Program-made: the position numbers and the translations under genes
In this document: one piece after another, positions 28,271 through 37,677 of the stretch
Numbering within the stretch: the first letter of the stretch is position 1
Layout: each line of letters opens with the position of its first letter
Notes under the pieces: generated by a model
Databases searched by the model: none
Seen by the model: only the letters and a program-made list of their open reading frames with translations
Told to the model about the DNA's origin: nothing
NCBI RefSeq assembly: GCF_031326345.1
Contig: NZ_CP133671.1
Span: forward strand, 5,704,001 to 5,768,000
Direction of reading: 5' to 3'
DNA: 64,000 nucleotides
Source of the DNA: Aureispira sp. CCB-E
GTDB lineage: Bacteria > Bacteroidota > Bacteroidia > Chitinophagales > Saprospiraceae

Positions 28271-28582
28271 ATTGGGGAATTTTAGCGCACTGTCTGTGGT
28301 ATAGATACTTTGTAAGTATTGATATTAATATTCTTACAAAAGAATCTATTAAGAATAGCTAAACAAAAGAACTTTATTACAATGACATCCAGTAATTTAT
28401 AGACAAATCATCAATCTACTTTTCGATTATCTGAGTAATTACTATCAAATAAGTGTATAAATTTTGGAGTCTTTATCAACTTGTTCTGTAAAAAACAGCA
28501 TAACTTAACAGGCAGTGGTTTAAGGTGAAATAAAATACTACTCTATAAGGGGAATAAATCCATAAAAGAAATGTTATTATTA

Positions 28583-28868
28583 TAGTAGTTCGTTGATTAG
28601 CTCCCTGCGGTCGTGAGATCGCTATCGCTTAGTTGTTTACTTTTTTAGCTCGCTGCGCTCGTGAGATCGCAAACTTAGTTACCAAAAAGATAAAAAAGCA
28701 CATTTATATTAACTTGATAATCAAAATTTTAACACAAAACACAACAAAGGCGGAATTTACTGATTATCAACTGCGCAGCACTCATGAAGTACCACGAAGT
28801 AGCAGCGCAGCTAAACTAATAAAGTTTTTCAACGACCACGTAGTAGCAGCGCAGCTAACTATTGTATT
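28583..28868. repeat. Family A element (A5)
   Basis: This is close to the reverse complement of the copy at 22134-22370. It starts TAGTAGTTCGTTGATTAG and ends with TCAACGA, an interposed GTAGCAGCGCAGCTA module, then ACTATTG. The right end therefore looks as if a module was inserted into it. Confidence 0.75.
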
Positions 28869-29266
28869 AACTAATAGTTAGCTACGTTACTACTAATTAA
28901 TAGCCAATTCGGTTTAGTTTCTCTCATTATCCTACCCTTCTTATTGAGAGTGTGGAAATATTGAATTCATAAAAAACATTCGTCTGTATTAAAAATATAT
29001 TGTATTGCTTTGTGTGTACTTAACAATTGACTACTAATAATAAGCAGACTACTAAGCAAAAGTACATCTTTTTTAATTATCATACAAAGTATATTAGTAG
29101 GTTAACTTTTTCGTTCGGTTGTATTATTTTTTGTGTAATTTTTTTTCTGCAGCAAAATACGTATAATATGGAATTACTTATTCAACACTCATGAAATGGT
29201 AACACAACTAGGTGTTAAATATATAACGAAAGATTAACTTCATTCATTCATTCAAAGTTCCAAAAA
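28869..29266. other. Gene-free stretch
   Basis: No gene, terminator or repeat is supported. It is AT-rich leader to the GT9 gene; 28271-28582 upstream of the repeat is likewise empty. Confidence 0.4.
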
Positions 29267-30274
29267 ATGCAAAAAATTCTTCTTCTTCGTTTCAGCTCTA
29301 TTGGCGACATTGTCCTAACTAGTCCTGTTGTTCGCTGTTTAAAAACACAGTTACCAAACGTTGAGATTCATTTTTTGACCAAAAAGACGTTTACTTCCAT
29401 TCTCGACGCCAATCCGTACATTGATCAGGTACATACCTTTGATAAAGACACACAACCTCTCAAACAAGTCGTCAAAGCACTACAAAAAGAACAATACACA
29501 CTACTCATTGATTTACACAAAAATCTTAGATCTTGGTATGTTGCTCGCCAATTAGGGATCAAAACCATAGCGTTCAATAAATTAAATCTTCAGAAATGGC
29601 TGCTAACGCAATTTAAGATAGATAAAATGCCCCACCTTCATATTGTAGATCGTTATTTGGATACTGTTCGAGAATTAAATATTAAGAACGATGACAAGGG
29701 CTTAGATTACCACATTCCACCTCAAGATTATATTGATTTAACAACACTCGACCAACGTTTAACCGATCAGACCTTTATTGTCTTTGTGATTGGTGCTGCC
29801 CATGCCACCAAACGCTTGCCTGCTTCCAAAATTAAGTCCATCTGCCAAATGCTATCCAAAGAACTAATTGTTCTCATTGGCGGCAAAGGAGATCGTGAAG
29901 CTGCCCAAATTATTGAAACAGCAGGAAATCAGGTGATCAATGCCTGTGGCCAATTCAACTTACATCAATCGGCATCTATTGTAGACCGAGCCAAAGTAGT
30001 TATTGCTCATGATACGGGTTTCATGCACATTGCTGCTGCATTAAAGCGTCCCATTGTTTCTATTTGGGGCAATACCGTTCCCAAATTTGGCATGTATCCT
30101 TACTTGCCTAGTAATGGTCCTAAATTTACCATCATAGAGCAACCGACGCTCACTTGCCGCCCTTGTTCCAAAATTGGTCACCCGCAATGCCCCAAAGGAC
30201 ATTTCAATTGCATGAATCAACTCGATGGAGCGACTATTGTGGAGGCTGTTTTAGATATTCTGGACAACAACTAA
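29267..30274 (+). CDS. Glycosyltransferase family 9 (heptosyltransferase-like)
   Basis: The 335-residue protein starts MQKILLLRFSSIGDIVLTSPVVRCLKT split over the first strand-helix, the classic GT9 N-terminus with the R-F/L-S-S-I-G-D motif. The C-terminal half has VVIAHDTGFMHIAAALKRPIVSIWG, where the D-T/S-G-x-x-H segment binds the sugar nucleotide. Two Cys pairs near the end (CRPCSKIGHPQCPKGHFNC) are common in Bacteroidota members. GT9 enzymes add heptose or related sugars to lipopolysaccharide core on the cytoplasmic face. It is a single-gene unit, with the ferredoxin next in the same direction. Confidence 0.9.
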   Translation: MQKILLLRFSSIGDIVLTSPVVRCLKTQLPNVEIHFLTKKTFTSILDANPYIDQVHTFDKDTQPLKQVVKALQKEQYTLLIDLHKNLRSWYVARQLGIKTIAFNKLNLQKWLLTQFKIDKMPHLHIVDRYLDTVRELNIKNDDKGLDYHIPPQDYIDLTTLDQRLTDQTFIVFVIGAAHATKRLPASKIKSICQMLSKELIVLIGGKGDREAAQIIETAGNQVINACGQFNLHQSASIVDRAKVVIAHDTGFMHIAAALKRPIVSIWGNTVPKFGMYPYLPSNGPKFTIIEQPTLTCRPCSKIGHPQCPKGHFNCMNQLDGATIVEAVLDILDNN

Positions 30275-30444
30275 GTCTACTGTATCTCAGTCAAAAAGGT
30301 TGTTTCACTTCAATACCACACAATATACAAACCAATACACTATATTTTGAAAAAGCACTAAAAACACGTTGTTTGATTTCTTTATTCGATGTCAAAAGAA
30401 TTCACTTATTCCTGTAAAAAATAGTTTGAAAGTATCAACTTTTC

Positions 30445-30475
30445 TTGTTTTTTGGACGTTTTATAATTAGTTTTG
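30445..30475 (+). promoter_or_regulatory. Candidate ferredoxin promoter
   Basis: TTG (30445-30447) and TAGTTTTG (30468-30475) are 20 bp apart, which fits the Bacteroidota sigma-A pattern TTG-N20-TAnnTTTG. Confidence 0.55.
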
Positions 30476-30512
30476 CATTCTTATTTAATCACTTATCCAT
30501 AATATTCTAATA

Positions 30513-30860
30513 ATGGCTATTTATATCACTGATGAATGCATCAATTGTGGTGCTTGCGAACCAGAATGCCCCAACAACGCCATCTATGATGGAGGCGTAG
30601 AATGGGCTTATGCAGATGGTACAGGTGCAACGGGCATGTTTCAACTTGTTGATGGACAGGAAGTAGATGCGCATAAAATGAATGCACCGGTTGAAGAAGA
30701 TTTCTACTATATCGTAACTGATAAGTGTACAGAATGTGTTGGTTTTCACGAAGAACCACAATGTGCAGCAGTTTGCCCTGTTGATTGTTGTGTTCCTGAC
30801 GAAAATCATGTAGAATCAGAAGAAAGATTGCTAAAGAAAAAGGCGATTCTACACGTTTAA
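30513..30860 (+). CDS. 2[4Fe-4S] ferredoxin
   Basis: The 115-residue protein binds its first cluster through CINCGACEPEC (C9, C12, C15, C19). The second cluster uses CTEC plus the C-x8-C-x3-C pattern in CVGFHEEPQCAAVCP. The longer second-cluster spacing and the C-terminal extension are those of the Allochromatium-type ferredoxins, which have very low potentials. It would be a soluble cytoplasmic electron carrier; partners are not encoded nearby. It has its own promoter and a strong terminator after it, so it is a single-gene transcript. Confidence 0.93.
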   Translation: MAIYITDECINCGACEPECPNNAIYDGGVEWAYADGTGATGMFQLVDGQEVDAHKMNAPVEEDFYYIVTDKCTECVGFHEEPQCAAVCPVDCCVPDENHVESEERLLKKKAILHV

Positions 30861-30890
30861 TTTGCAATTGCTTTACCCCTTTTTATAAAG

Positions 30891-30928
30891 AAGTCATTCT
30901 GGATTCGTTCAGAGTGACTTTTATTTTT
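30891..30928 (+). terminator. Rho-independent terminator after ferredoxin
   Basis: AAGTCATTCTG (30891-30901) pairs with CAGAGTGACTT (30910-30920) with one G-U, followed by TTATTTTT. Confidence 0.85.
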
Positions 30929-31130
30929 GGGCTTACCCAACCAACATTTGCTCCTCCTTTTATTGAAGTTATCTTACCATTCATTGAAAACTGGTCGTCC
31001 TAATAAACAATAAATAATTTTTTTAGTCTATACTTGTGAACATTAAAGGACAAATATAGGTTTCATCCTAAACCTAACCCAACCTCTATTACTATAACCA
31101 TAACCAAATCGTTTAGATTGAACATAAATC

Positions 31131-32270
31131 ATGAATAAAATATTTCGAAAAATTAGTGTTGTTATTGGATTTGTCATTCTTGTTGGAGGTGTTTACTTTG
31201 CCTCTCAAGTTGGAAATTCAAGTGCTAACAAAACGAAGAAAACCAATACAGAATCTGCTGGTATGGCTACCGCTAAAACAAATTATGTTTATACCATGAA
31301 GGCAGCCAATGAAACCCTTTCATCTGAAGTCGTTATAAGTGGAAAAGTTGTTCCTCGCCAAAAAATTGACTTATACTCTGAGGTTACAGGTACCATAAAA
31401 AAAGCAGGGAAAGAGTTTAGAGAAGGCATTTTCTTTAAAGCCAAAGAATTGATGTTAACGCTAGACGATACAGAAGCTCAATTAGAACTCCAAGCTGCCA
31501 AAAGTCAATTGTACAGTTCTATTATCAGCATTTTACCTGACTTGGAAAATGACTATTCAGAAAATTTTGAAGCATGGCGAGCTTATGTAGATAATTTTGA
31601 TCTCAAACAACCTATCAAAGAATTGCCAAAAACCAAAAATGCTAGAGAAAAGCTTTACATAGGAGGTCGTAACATCGAAAATCAATACATCAATATCAAA
31701 CGTCAAGAATATCGGTTGACCAAATACAAAATTTATGCTCCTTTTGATGGCGTTCTTAGCAATGCTTCCACGTATGAGGGGGCATTGGTTCGTAGTGGTC
31801 AAAAACTAGGGGAACTAACGCACCCTTCTCGCTACGAATTGGAAGCAACCGTTTCTCTGTATGATGTACAGTTTTTCAAAAAAGGAAATAAGGTCAACCT
31901 CTATTCGGAGGCAACCAATGAAACGTGGTCGGGTACGGTCAATCGCTTTGGAAAAACTATTGAAGAAAAGACTCAAACTCAAAAAGTCTTTATCACTATC
32001 AATAGCAGCCAACTGAACGAAGGCATGTTTCTCAATGGAAAAATTACAACTAAGTCTTTGGATAATGTCGTTGCCTTGCCTAGAAAGCTACTTATCAATA
32101 ATAATAAGGTATATGTTGTCAAAGAGGGAAAACTAGACCTCCAACAAATTGAAGTGGTGAAAGTTGACAACAATCAAATGTACGTTCGAGGTGTGGAAGA
32201 CGGGACAGAGTTATTGGCACAATCTGTTTTAGGTGCCTACCAAGGTATGCCTGTCCAAGTAATTCAGTAA
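31131..32270 (+). CDS. RND efflux periplasmic adaptor (membrane fusion protein)
   Basis: The 379-residue protein has an N-terminal membrane anchor (VVIGFVILVGGVYFASQVG). A lipoyl/barrel-sandwich half follows (VVPRQKIDLYSEVTGTIKKAG) with a short helical hairpin, then the second lipoyl half (APFDGVLSNASTYEGALVRSGQKLGEL). The beta-barrel and membrane-proximal domains come last (ELEATVSLYDVQFFKKGNKV to the end). It bridges the inner-membrane pump encoded 12 bp downstream and the TolC-type channel. The helical hairpin is short compared with AcrA. The substrate is not evident. Confidence 0.92.
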   Translation: MNKIFRKISVVIGFVILVGGVYFASQVGNSSANKTKKTNTESAGMATAKTNYVYTMKAANETLSSEVVISGKVVPRQKIDLYSEVTGTIKKAGKEFREGIFFKAKELMLTLDDTEAQLELQAAKSQLYSSIISILPDLENDYSENFEAWRAYVDNFDLKQPIKELPKTKNAREKLYIGGRNIENQYINIKRQEYRLTKYKIYAPFDGVLSNASTYEGALVRSGQKLGELTHPSRYELEATVSLYDVQFFKKGNKVNLYSEATNETWSGTVNRFGKTIEEKTQTQKVFITINSSQLNEGMFLNGKITTKSLDNVVALPRKLLINNNKVYVVKEGKLDLQQIEVVKVDNNQMYVRGVEDGTELLAQSVLGAYQGMPVQVIQ

Positions 32271-32282
32271 AATCAATCATAA

Positions 32283-35200
32283 ATGAAAAACGCAATACAA
32301 TATTTTATAAAATACCACATCACAGCAGATGTATTGCTGCTTTTGATTGGTATACTGGGAGTGCTTTCTGCTATTAATATTCAACGCAGCCAGTTCCCTA
32401 GGGTAGAAAGTCGAGAAATCGTTATCGAAACGACTTATATTGGTGCCTCTCCTACTGAAGTAGAAAAGGGAATTACCATAAAAATAGAGGAAGAAATTGA
32501 TGGATTAGAAGGGATCAAAAAAGTTAGTTCTACCTCTGTCGAAAACTTATCAACGGTCAATGTTGAAATTTTTAGCAACTACAAAATTGAAAATGTCTTA
32601 AGCGATGTCAAAAATGCGATTGACCGAGTCAATACATTTCCTGATGACGCCGAAACGCCTGTTATTTACAAAAGAGAGCGAACAGATGCCGCAGCAGATA
32701 TTATGATTAGTGGCGATGTTGATTTAAAAACACTCAAAGAGTTTGCAGAAAGAGCAGAGCAAGAATTATTGGCAAAAAAGAACATCTCTAAAGTAATCGT
32801 ATCGGGCTATCCTGACGAGGAAATCGAGATTGCTATTCGAGAAAACGCTTTAGATGCTTATCAATTAACATTTGAAGATGTTGCCCGTGCTGTTCAAGGT
32901 TCCAATGTCGAATTGACGGGAGGAAATCTAGAAATGGGTAGTACTAAAATTACGATTCGTGCAGAAAATAAAGCCTACTATGCCGAGCAACTTGAAAACA
33001 TTATCATTCAAACAAGTTCTAGTGGTACCAATATTCTCCTAAAAGATATCGCTGATATTAAGAACCAATGGGCAGATGTTCCACAACGAGAATTTTACAA
33101 TGGCAAACCTGCTGTAAAAATTCAGGTGATGAGTCGTTTGAGTGAGGATATTATTACAACGGCTACCGAATCAAAAGAGTTTATAGAAGAATTTAATAAC
33201 GAAAACACAATTGTTGAAGCCTTTTTGCTTCGAGATGGAAGTATTGGTATTCAACAACGTACAGAGTTATTGGTCAACAATGGATTGATTGGATTTGTTT
33301 TGGTATTGCTACTATTAGGCTTGTTTTTAAAACCAAGAATTGCCTTTTGGGTCGCCTTGAGTATTCCTATTTCTATTGCAGGAATGTTTATAATCATGCC
33401 TTTTTCTACAGTTAACATCAATATGTTGTCACTATTTGGGTTAATCTTAGTTATTGGTATTTTGGTAGACGATGGGGTTGTTATTGCTGAAAATATTTTC
33501 CAGAAATACGAGAAAGGAATTCCTGCCAAACAAGCCGCCATAGAAGGTGTAATGGAGGTCTTGCCTTCTGTTATCTCTGCTGTTATTACAACTTGTTGGT
33601 TCTTTATGCTCTTCTTTTTGATTGAAGGGCAAATGGGAGACTTTATGTCTAATATTGCCTTTGTCGTTATCTGTACCCTACTCTTTTCTCTAATTGAGGG
33701 CTTCTTTATCTTGCCTGCACATGTTGCGCATTCCAAAGATTTAGAGCATGGGAATAAGAAAAACGTTCTAGAAAAAACCAGTACCGCATTTTTTGACTTT
33801 CTAAAAGACAAAGTTTATGGTCCTACCCTTCGTTTTTGTATCAACAACAAAATGATTTCTATTTCTGTAGGCATTGTTATCTTGGTTCTATGCGGTAACT
33901 TAGTAAAAGGAGGGATTGTAAAAGTTACTTTCTTCCCTAATGTAGATCAGGATAATGTAGTGGTTGCCTTAAAATTACCAGCAGGAACAACAGAAGAGGT
34001 TACTCAAGGTCTTTTGACAAAAATTGAAAAAGAGGCATGGAAACTAAACACGGAACTATCCGCTCAACGAGAAGATGGTCAAATGCTAGTACAGTCAATT
34101 GCTCGTTCTATTAGCAATAGCCCTAACGAAGGAAGCTTGTTTATTTCTCTGTTAGATGGAGAAACTAGAAATATGCTAAGTTCTGATTTTGGAAATCAAC
34201 TGCGTGATAAGGTTGGAAAAGTCTACGAAGCAGAAAGCTTAACCTATGGGCAAAAATCTATTTTTGGTGCTGCTATCCAAGTCGGTTTTGTTGGTGAAAA
34301 CATGGAGGAATTGCGCAAAGCAAAAGATGAATTCAAAGAGATTTTGGAAGCCGATAGTCGTCTCAAAAATGTTGAAGACAACGACCAAAAAGGAGGGCTA
34401 GAATTTCATATAGAACTATTGCCTAAAGCTCGTGCATTGGGCGTTGATATTTCAACCGTCATTCGCCAAATTCGCCAAGGCTATTTTGGTTACGAAGTGC
34501 AACGATTGCAACGTGGCACTGATGAGGTTAAGGTCTGGTTGCGATACACCAACCAAGAAAGAGAATCGTTCAGTCAATTGCTCAACATGAAAATTAGAGT
34601 GGGGCAAAATACGTATCCTTTAAAAGAACTGGTCAAACTAGAACAAAAACGAGTGGCGTTGAAGATTTCTCACGTCAATAACCAAGCAAAAATGGAGGTT
34701 AGTGCTTCTTTGAACGATCCCAATGCCTCGGCTACAGAAATTTTTGACGAAGCAAAAGATGAAATTGTTCCAACTATCTTGGCAAAACACCCTAGCGTAC
34801 AGGTTATTTATGAAGGTCAGAGCGAACGAGCAGGTGATACAACCTCCTCCATGAAACGTTGGTTGCCAGTTATTTTGTTACTTGTCTTTTTTACAGTGGT
34901 TTTGACTTTCCGTTCGTTCTTTCAAGCGGCAATAGTTTTACTCTTAATTCCATTTGCTTTTATTGGAGTGGTAACAGGACACTGGATTCACAATCTACCA
35001 ATCAGTATGTTGTCTCTTTTTGGTATATTGGCCGTTGCAGGAGTTGTGATTAACGATAGTTTGGTTTTGGTGAGTACCATGAACCGTTTGTTAAAAGATG
35101 GTTTGAGTTTTATGGATGCTGTTTATGAGGCTAGTATTTCCCGCTTCCGCCCAATCTTACTAACTTCTGTTACGACTGTCGCTGGACTACTGCCTATTGT

Positions 35201-35414
35201 TCTAGAAACCAGTTTGCAAGCACAGTTTGTTATTCCTATGGCGGTATCCTTAGCCTATGGATTATTGTCCGCTACCTTTATCATGTTATTAATGCTGCCA
35301 CCATTGTTGGTCGTTGTTAATAACCTCCGTAGAGGATGGAGATGGCTTTGGGAAGGAGAAAAAGTAGCGCCTAGAGCTGTTGAACCTAGTGTTCTAGAAG
35401 AGGAGGAAGAATAA
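32283..35414 (+). CDS. RND family efflux permease
   Basis: The 1043-residue protein has the two-fold RND layout: TM1, a large periplasmic loop (about 30-330), TM2-6, TM7, a second loop (about 560-860) and TM8-12. The TM4 motif GILVDDGVVIAEN places the proton-relay acidic pair at D396-D397. A matching repeat lies near AGVVINDSLVLVSTMN. It is a full-length AcrB-class (HAE-1-like) pump driven by proton influx. The final 25 residues are acidic (EEEE), which is unusual but harmless. It works with the adaptor upstream and the TolC protein downstream. Confidence 0.93.
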   Translation: MKNAIQYFIKYHITADVLLLLIGILGVLSAINIQRSQFPRVESREIVIETTYIGASPTEVEKGITIKIEEEIDGLEGIKKVSSTSVENLSTVNVEIFSNYKIENVLSDVKNAIDRVNTFPDDAETPVIYKRERTDAAADIMISGDVDLKTLKEFAERAEQELLAKKNISKVIVSGYPDEEIEIAIRENALDAYQLTFEDVARAVQGSNVELTGGNLEMGSTKITIRAENKAYYAEQLENIIIQTSSSGTNILLKDIADIKNQWADVPQREFYNGKPAVKIQVMSRLSEDIITTATESKEFIEEFNNENTIVEAFLLRDGSIGIQQRTELLVNNGLIGFVLVLLLLGLFLKPRIAFWVALSIPISIAGMFIIMPFSTVNINMLSLFGLILVIGILVDDGVVIAENIFQKYEKGIPAKQAAIEGVMEVLPSVISAVITTCWFFMLFFLIEGQMGDFMSNIAFVVICTLLFSLIEGFFILPAHVAHSKDLEHGNKKNVLEKTSTAFFDFLKDKVYGPTLRFCINNKMISISVGIVILVLCGNLVKGGIVKVTFFPNVDQDNVVVALKLPAGTTEEVTQGLLTKIEKEAWKLNTELSAQREDGQMLVQSIARSISNSPNEGSLFISLLDGETRNMLSSDFGNQLRDKVGKVYEAESLTYGQKSIFGAAIQVGFVGENMEELRKAKDEFKEILEADSRLKNVEDNDQKGGLEFHIELLPKARALGVDISTVIRQIRQGYFGYEVQRLQRGTDEVKVWLRYTNQERESFSQLLNMKIRVGQNTYPLKELVKLEQKRVALKISHVNNQAKMEVSASLNDPNASATEIFDEAKDEIVPTILAKHPSVQVIYEGQSERAGDTTSSMKRWLPVILLLVFFTVVLTFRSFFQAAIVLLLIPFAFIGVVTGHWIHNLPISMLSLFGILAVAGVVINDSLVLVSTMNRLLKDGLSFMDAVYEASISRFRPILLTSVTTVAGLLPIVLETSLQAQFVIPMAVSLAYGLLSATFIMLLMLPPLLVVVNNLRRGWRWLWEGEKVAPRAVEPSVLEEEEE

Positions 35415-35457
35415 TTTTAAACTTTTTAATACAAAAAGGTTAGCCAATTACTAAGCA

Positions 35458-35573
35458 TTACTCCGTTAAAACCACGCAGTAGCACCGCAGGTAACTAAGC
35501 TTGCGATCTCATGACCGCAGGGAACTAGCCTTGCGCTCTCATGAGCGTAGCGAATAATAATCAACGGAGTATT
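35458..35573. repeat. Family A element (A6) inside the RND operon
   Basis: TTACTCCGTTAAAACCACGC at the left and TCAACGGAGTATTAA at the right pair through AACGGAG/CTCCGTT. The interior repeats the module CTTGCGATCTCATGACCGCA in two variants. It separates the permease gene from the tolC-like gene. Confidence 0.75.
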
Positions 35574-35590
35574 AACTAAAAAGATATAAC

Positions 35591-36904
35591 ATGAAATTTA
35601 AAAGCATCATTATGGCGTTCTTATGGAGTAGCCCTATATTAATGCTAGCTCAACAACAGCCTATTCAATTGGACGATGTCGTTCAAACGGCTATAGAAAA
35701 TAATTTTAATATTAAAATTGCTAAAAATAATATAGAAGTAGCTGCCACTAATGCCACTATTGGCGCCGCTGGTTTTTTGCCTACCATTGATTTTTCGGGG
35801 GGCTATACTTATTCTAATAATAATAGCAAGACGACCTTTTCTGGTAATATTCCTGATCAAAATGAACCCGCAGCAGCTTCTCACAACTTTAATGCAAATC
35901 TAAATTTGCGCTATACTATTTTTGATGGTCTAAAACCTGTTTATCAATTAAAAAAGTCAAAGGTAGATGTTCAGTTGAGCAATACGCAATATCAACAGCA
36001 GATTGAAACGACTATTTATAACGTCATTCAAGCCTACTACAACTTAGCTTTGTTGCAAGAAGATTATAGAATTGCTACTGAAAAATTAGAGCTAACAAAA
36101 ATTCAACTCAAGCGCATTGAAACACAACGAAAATATGGTCAGGGTTCTGAAGTAGAACGCTTGAATTTATTGACCTCTTATAACAGCGATAGCACGCAAT
36201 TGCTACGTCTTAAATTAAATATGCGCCAAGCTGTCCGACAGTTAAATAAAGCTCTAGGAACAGAGGAAGTTGCTGATGACGCTATTGTTCAAGTAGATAC
36301 AGAACTAGACTTGTCCTTAAACTATGAAACGGTCAAAGAAGCTGCCTTAAAAAATAACTTAATGGTGATTTCAGCTCAGCAAAATATTGAAAAAGCAAAC
36401 CTTGATTACCAAATAACTAAAACGGAATTGTTTCCTAAACTAAATACAACGATTACGTATGGTTATAATGGTTCTAGGAATGACGTTGGTATTGTAAAAA
36501 CAAGCGATGCCTTTGGTCCTAGCGTCAATTTAGGATTGACCTATACCATTTATGGTGCAGGTGCGGTCAAACGTGCTAAGATTCAAAATCGCCTAAATAT
36601 TAAAAATCAAGAACTCAATCTAGAATTGGTTCAATATGATATTGAGCAAAGCGTTAAAGATGCTTATTCGAACCATGAAAACAATATGGCCTTAATCCCT
36701 CTGGAAGAGAGCAATGTAGTCATTAGTAAGCAAAGTTTTGATCGTATTACTAAAGCCTACAATTTAGGGCAAGCGAGTCTCTTAGATTATCAACGTGCCG
36801 AGCTCAATTATATACAAGCTCAAAAACAAGTCATTACAGCAAAATACAATGCCAAATTATCAGAATGGGAATTGCGTCGCTTAGCAGGTACTATTGCCAA
36901 ATAA
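35591..36904 (+). CDS. TolC-family outer-membrane efflux channel
   Basis: The 437-residue protein has a signal peptide (MAFLWSSPILMLAQQQ region) and the duplicated TolC helical-hairpin layout. IQLDDVVQTAIENNFNIKIAKNNIEVA opens the first repeat (read as two pieces); a matching VKEAALKNNLMVISAQQNIEKA opens the second half. FDGLKPVYQLKKSKVDV and YGAGAVKRAKIQNRLNI mark the two beta segments. It forms the trimeric exit duct for the RND pump encoded upstream. The repeat element between may reduce its expression relative to the pump genes, which is inference. Confidence 0.92.
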   Translation: MKFKSIIMAFLWSSPILMLAQQQPIQLDDVVQTAIENNFNIKIAKNNIEVAATNATIGAAGFLPTIDFSGGYTYSNNNSKTTFSGNIPDQNEPAAASHNFNANLNLRYTIFDGLKPVYQLKKSKVDVQLSNTQYQQQIETTIYNVIQAYYNLALLQEDYRIATEKLELTKIQLKRIETQRKYGQGSEVERLNLLTSYNSDSTQLLRLKLNMRQAVRQLNKALGTEEVADDAIVQVDTELDLSLNYETVKEAALKNNLMVISAQQNIEKANLDYQITKTELFPKLNTTITYGYNGSRNDVGIVKTSDAFGPSVNLGLTYTIYGAGAVKRAKIQNRLNIKNQELNLELVQYDIEQSVKDAYSNHENNMALIPLEESNVVISKQSFDRITKAYNLGQASLLDYQRAELNYIQAQKQVITAKYNAKLSEWELRRLAGTIAK

Positions 36905-36920
36905 AGAGGAATTTCTAGTA

Positions 36921-36979
36921 AAACCATTTTAAAACTATAAACATTCATCATCAGTTCGTTCATAGTTTTAAAATGGTTT
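36921..36979. terminator. Perfect 18-bp hairpin, probable bidirectional terminator
   Basis: AAACCATTTTAAAACTAT (36921-36938) is the exact inverse of 36962-36979, with a 23-nt loop. It separates the tolC-like gene from the PhyH gene. The stem is AT-rich and not followed by a pure T-run, so another role is possible. Confidence 0.55.
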
Positions 36980-37008
36980 ATTCTTACACTTCACCAATCT
37001 AAAAAACA

Positions 37009-37596
37009 ATGCTTTTCTTAGAAAAAAACGGCTATCAACTGCTGCCCCTCTTTATTTCTGAGGCTACTCTACAAACACTACAATCGTGCAGCATAGCATT
37101 GGAGGGGGCTTCACCAAATATCCGAAAAAATGTCTTTTGCCATTCTACTAGTATAAAACCTATTTTTAAGCAAATCGAAACCAGTTTAAAGCACAAAGGA
37201 TTGCCTTGTTTTATGACAGATTATTGCTTTTATCTATCCAAGTCTAAGCAAGAAAATTGGCCCTTACAATTTCACCAAGACATTAATCTTCCTGCTTATT
37301 TACAATTGGATCATTCTCAAAAAGAATTGTGGTTAAATCAAGGCTTTTGGGTGCGAATCAACTTAGATTTCAATGATCGTCAAACGGGTGCCTTAAAAGT
37401 AATTCCTCAAAGTCACTTAAAAGGAAAAAACAGTCCTTTTTCTAAAGAAGAGGTTGTCTTTTTAGATGCAAACGCAAGGGATGTTATTTTATTTAGTCCC
37501 CTACTCTATCATGGTTCAGATAGAATGCAACAAACTGCTCAAAGGCGTGTTTTCCAATGCTTTTTTCAGAAATCTACTTTTAATTCCCCCCAATAG
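37009..37596 (+). CDS. Phytanoyl-CoA dioxygenase (PhyH) family protein
   Basis: The 195-residue protein has the Fe(II)/2-oxoglutarate dioxygenase facial triad, H89-x-D91 (LQFHQDINLP) and distal H168 (LLYHGSDRM). An Arg about 10 residues on (RRVFQCFF) would bind 2-oxoglutarate. It is short compared with the usual 250-300 residues, lacking some N-terminal helices. PhyH proteins hydroxylate small molecules or lipids. The substrate is unknown, and it is unlikely to be linked to the efflux operon because a hairpin separates them. Confidence 0.82.
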   Translation: MLFLEKNGYQLLPLFISEATLQTLQSCSIALEGASPNIRKNVFCHSTSIKPIFKQIETSLKHKGLPCFMTDYCFYLSKSKQENWPLQFHQDINLPAYLQLDHSQKELWLNQGFWVRINLDFNDRQTGALKVIPQSHLKGKNSPFSKEEVVFLDANARDVILFSPLLYHGSDRMQQTAQRRVFQCFFQKSTFNSPQ

Positions 37597-37600
37597 CTAC

Positions 37601-37677
37601 TTAAGTAATCGTTCAAAAAAATAGCAAGTCAAACGATCTTATTTTTTGTTATTATTTTTTCTGACCACTTACTTAAC
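37601..37677. repeat. Family B intergenic element (B2)
   Basis: TTAAGTAATCGTTCAAAAAA at the left and ATTTTTTCTGACCACTTACT at the right are imperfect inverted copies. It sits between convergent genes and its right end contains the stop codon of the DUF998 gene, suggesting a 3'-end or terminator role. Confidence 0.65.

Noticed and set aside
28633-28881. 82-residue open frame
   Set aside because: It lies entirely inside a family A repeat, and equivalent frames are not kept in other copies.
30507-30867. Two minus-strand frames of about 100 residues over the ferredoxin gene
   Set aside because: They are antisense shadows of a clear 2[4Fe-4S] ferredoxin.
33251-33811. 186-residue minus-strand frame
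   Set aside because: It is antisense to the membrane core of the RND permease, a common artefact of hydrophobic codons.
37009-37596. PhyH gene as part of the efflux operon
   Set aside because: A perfect hairpin and about 100 bp separate it from the tolC-like gene, so co-transcription is doubtful.
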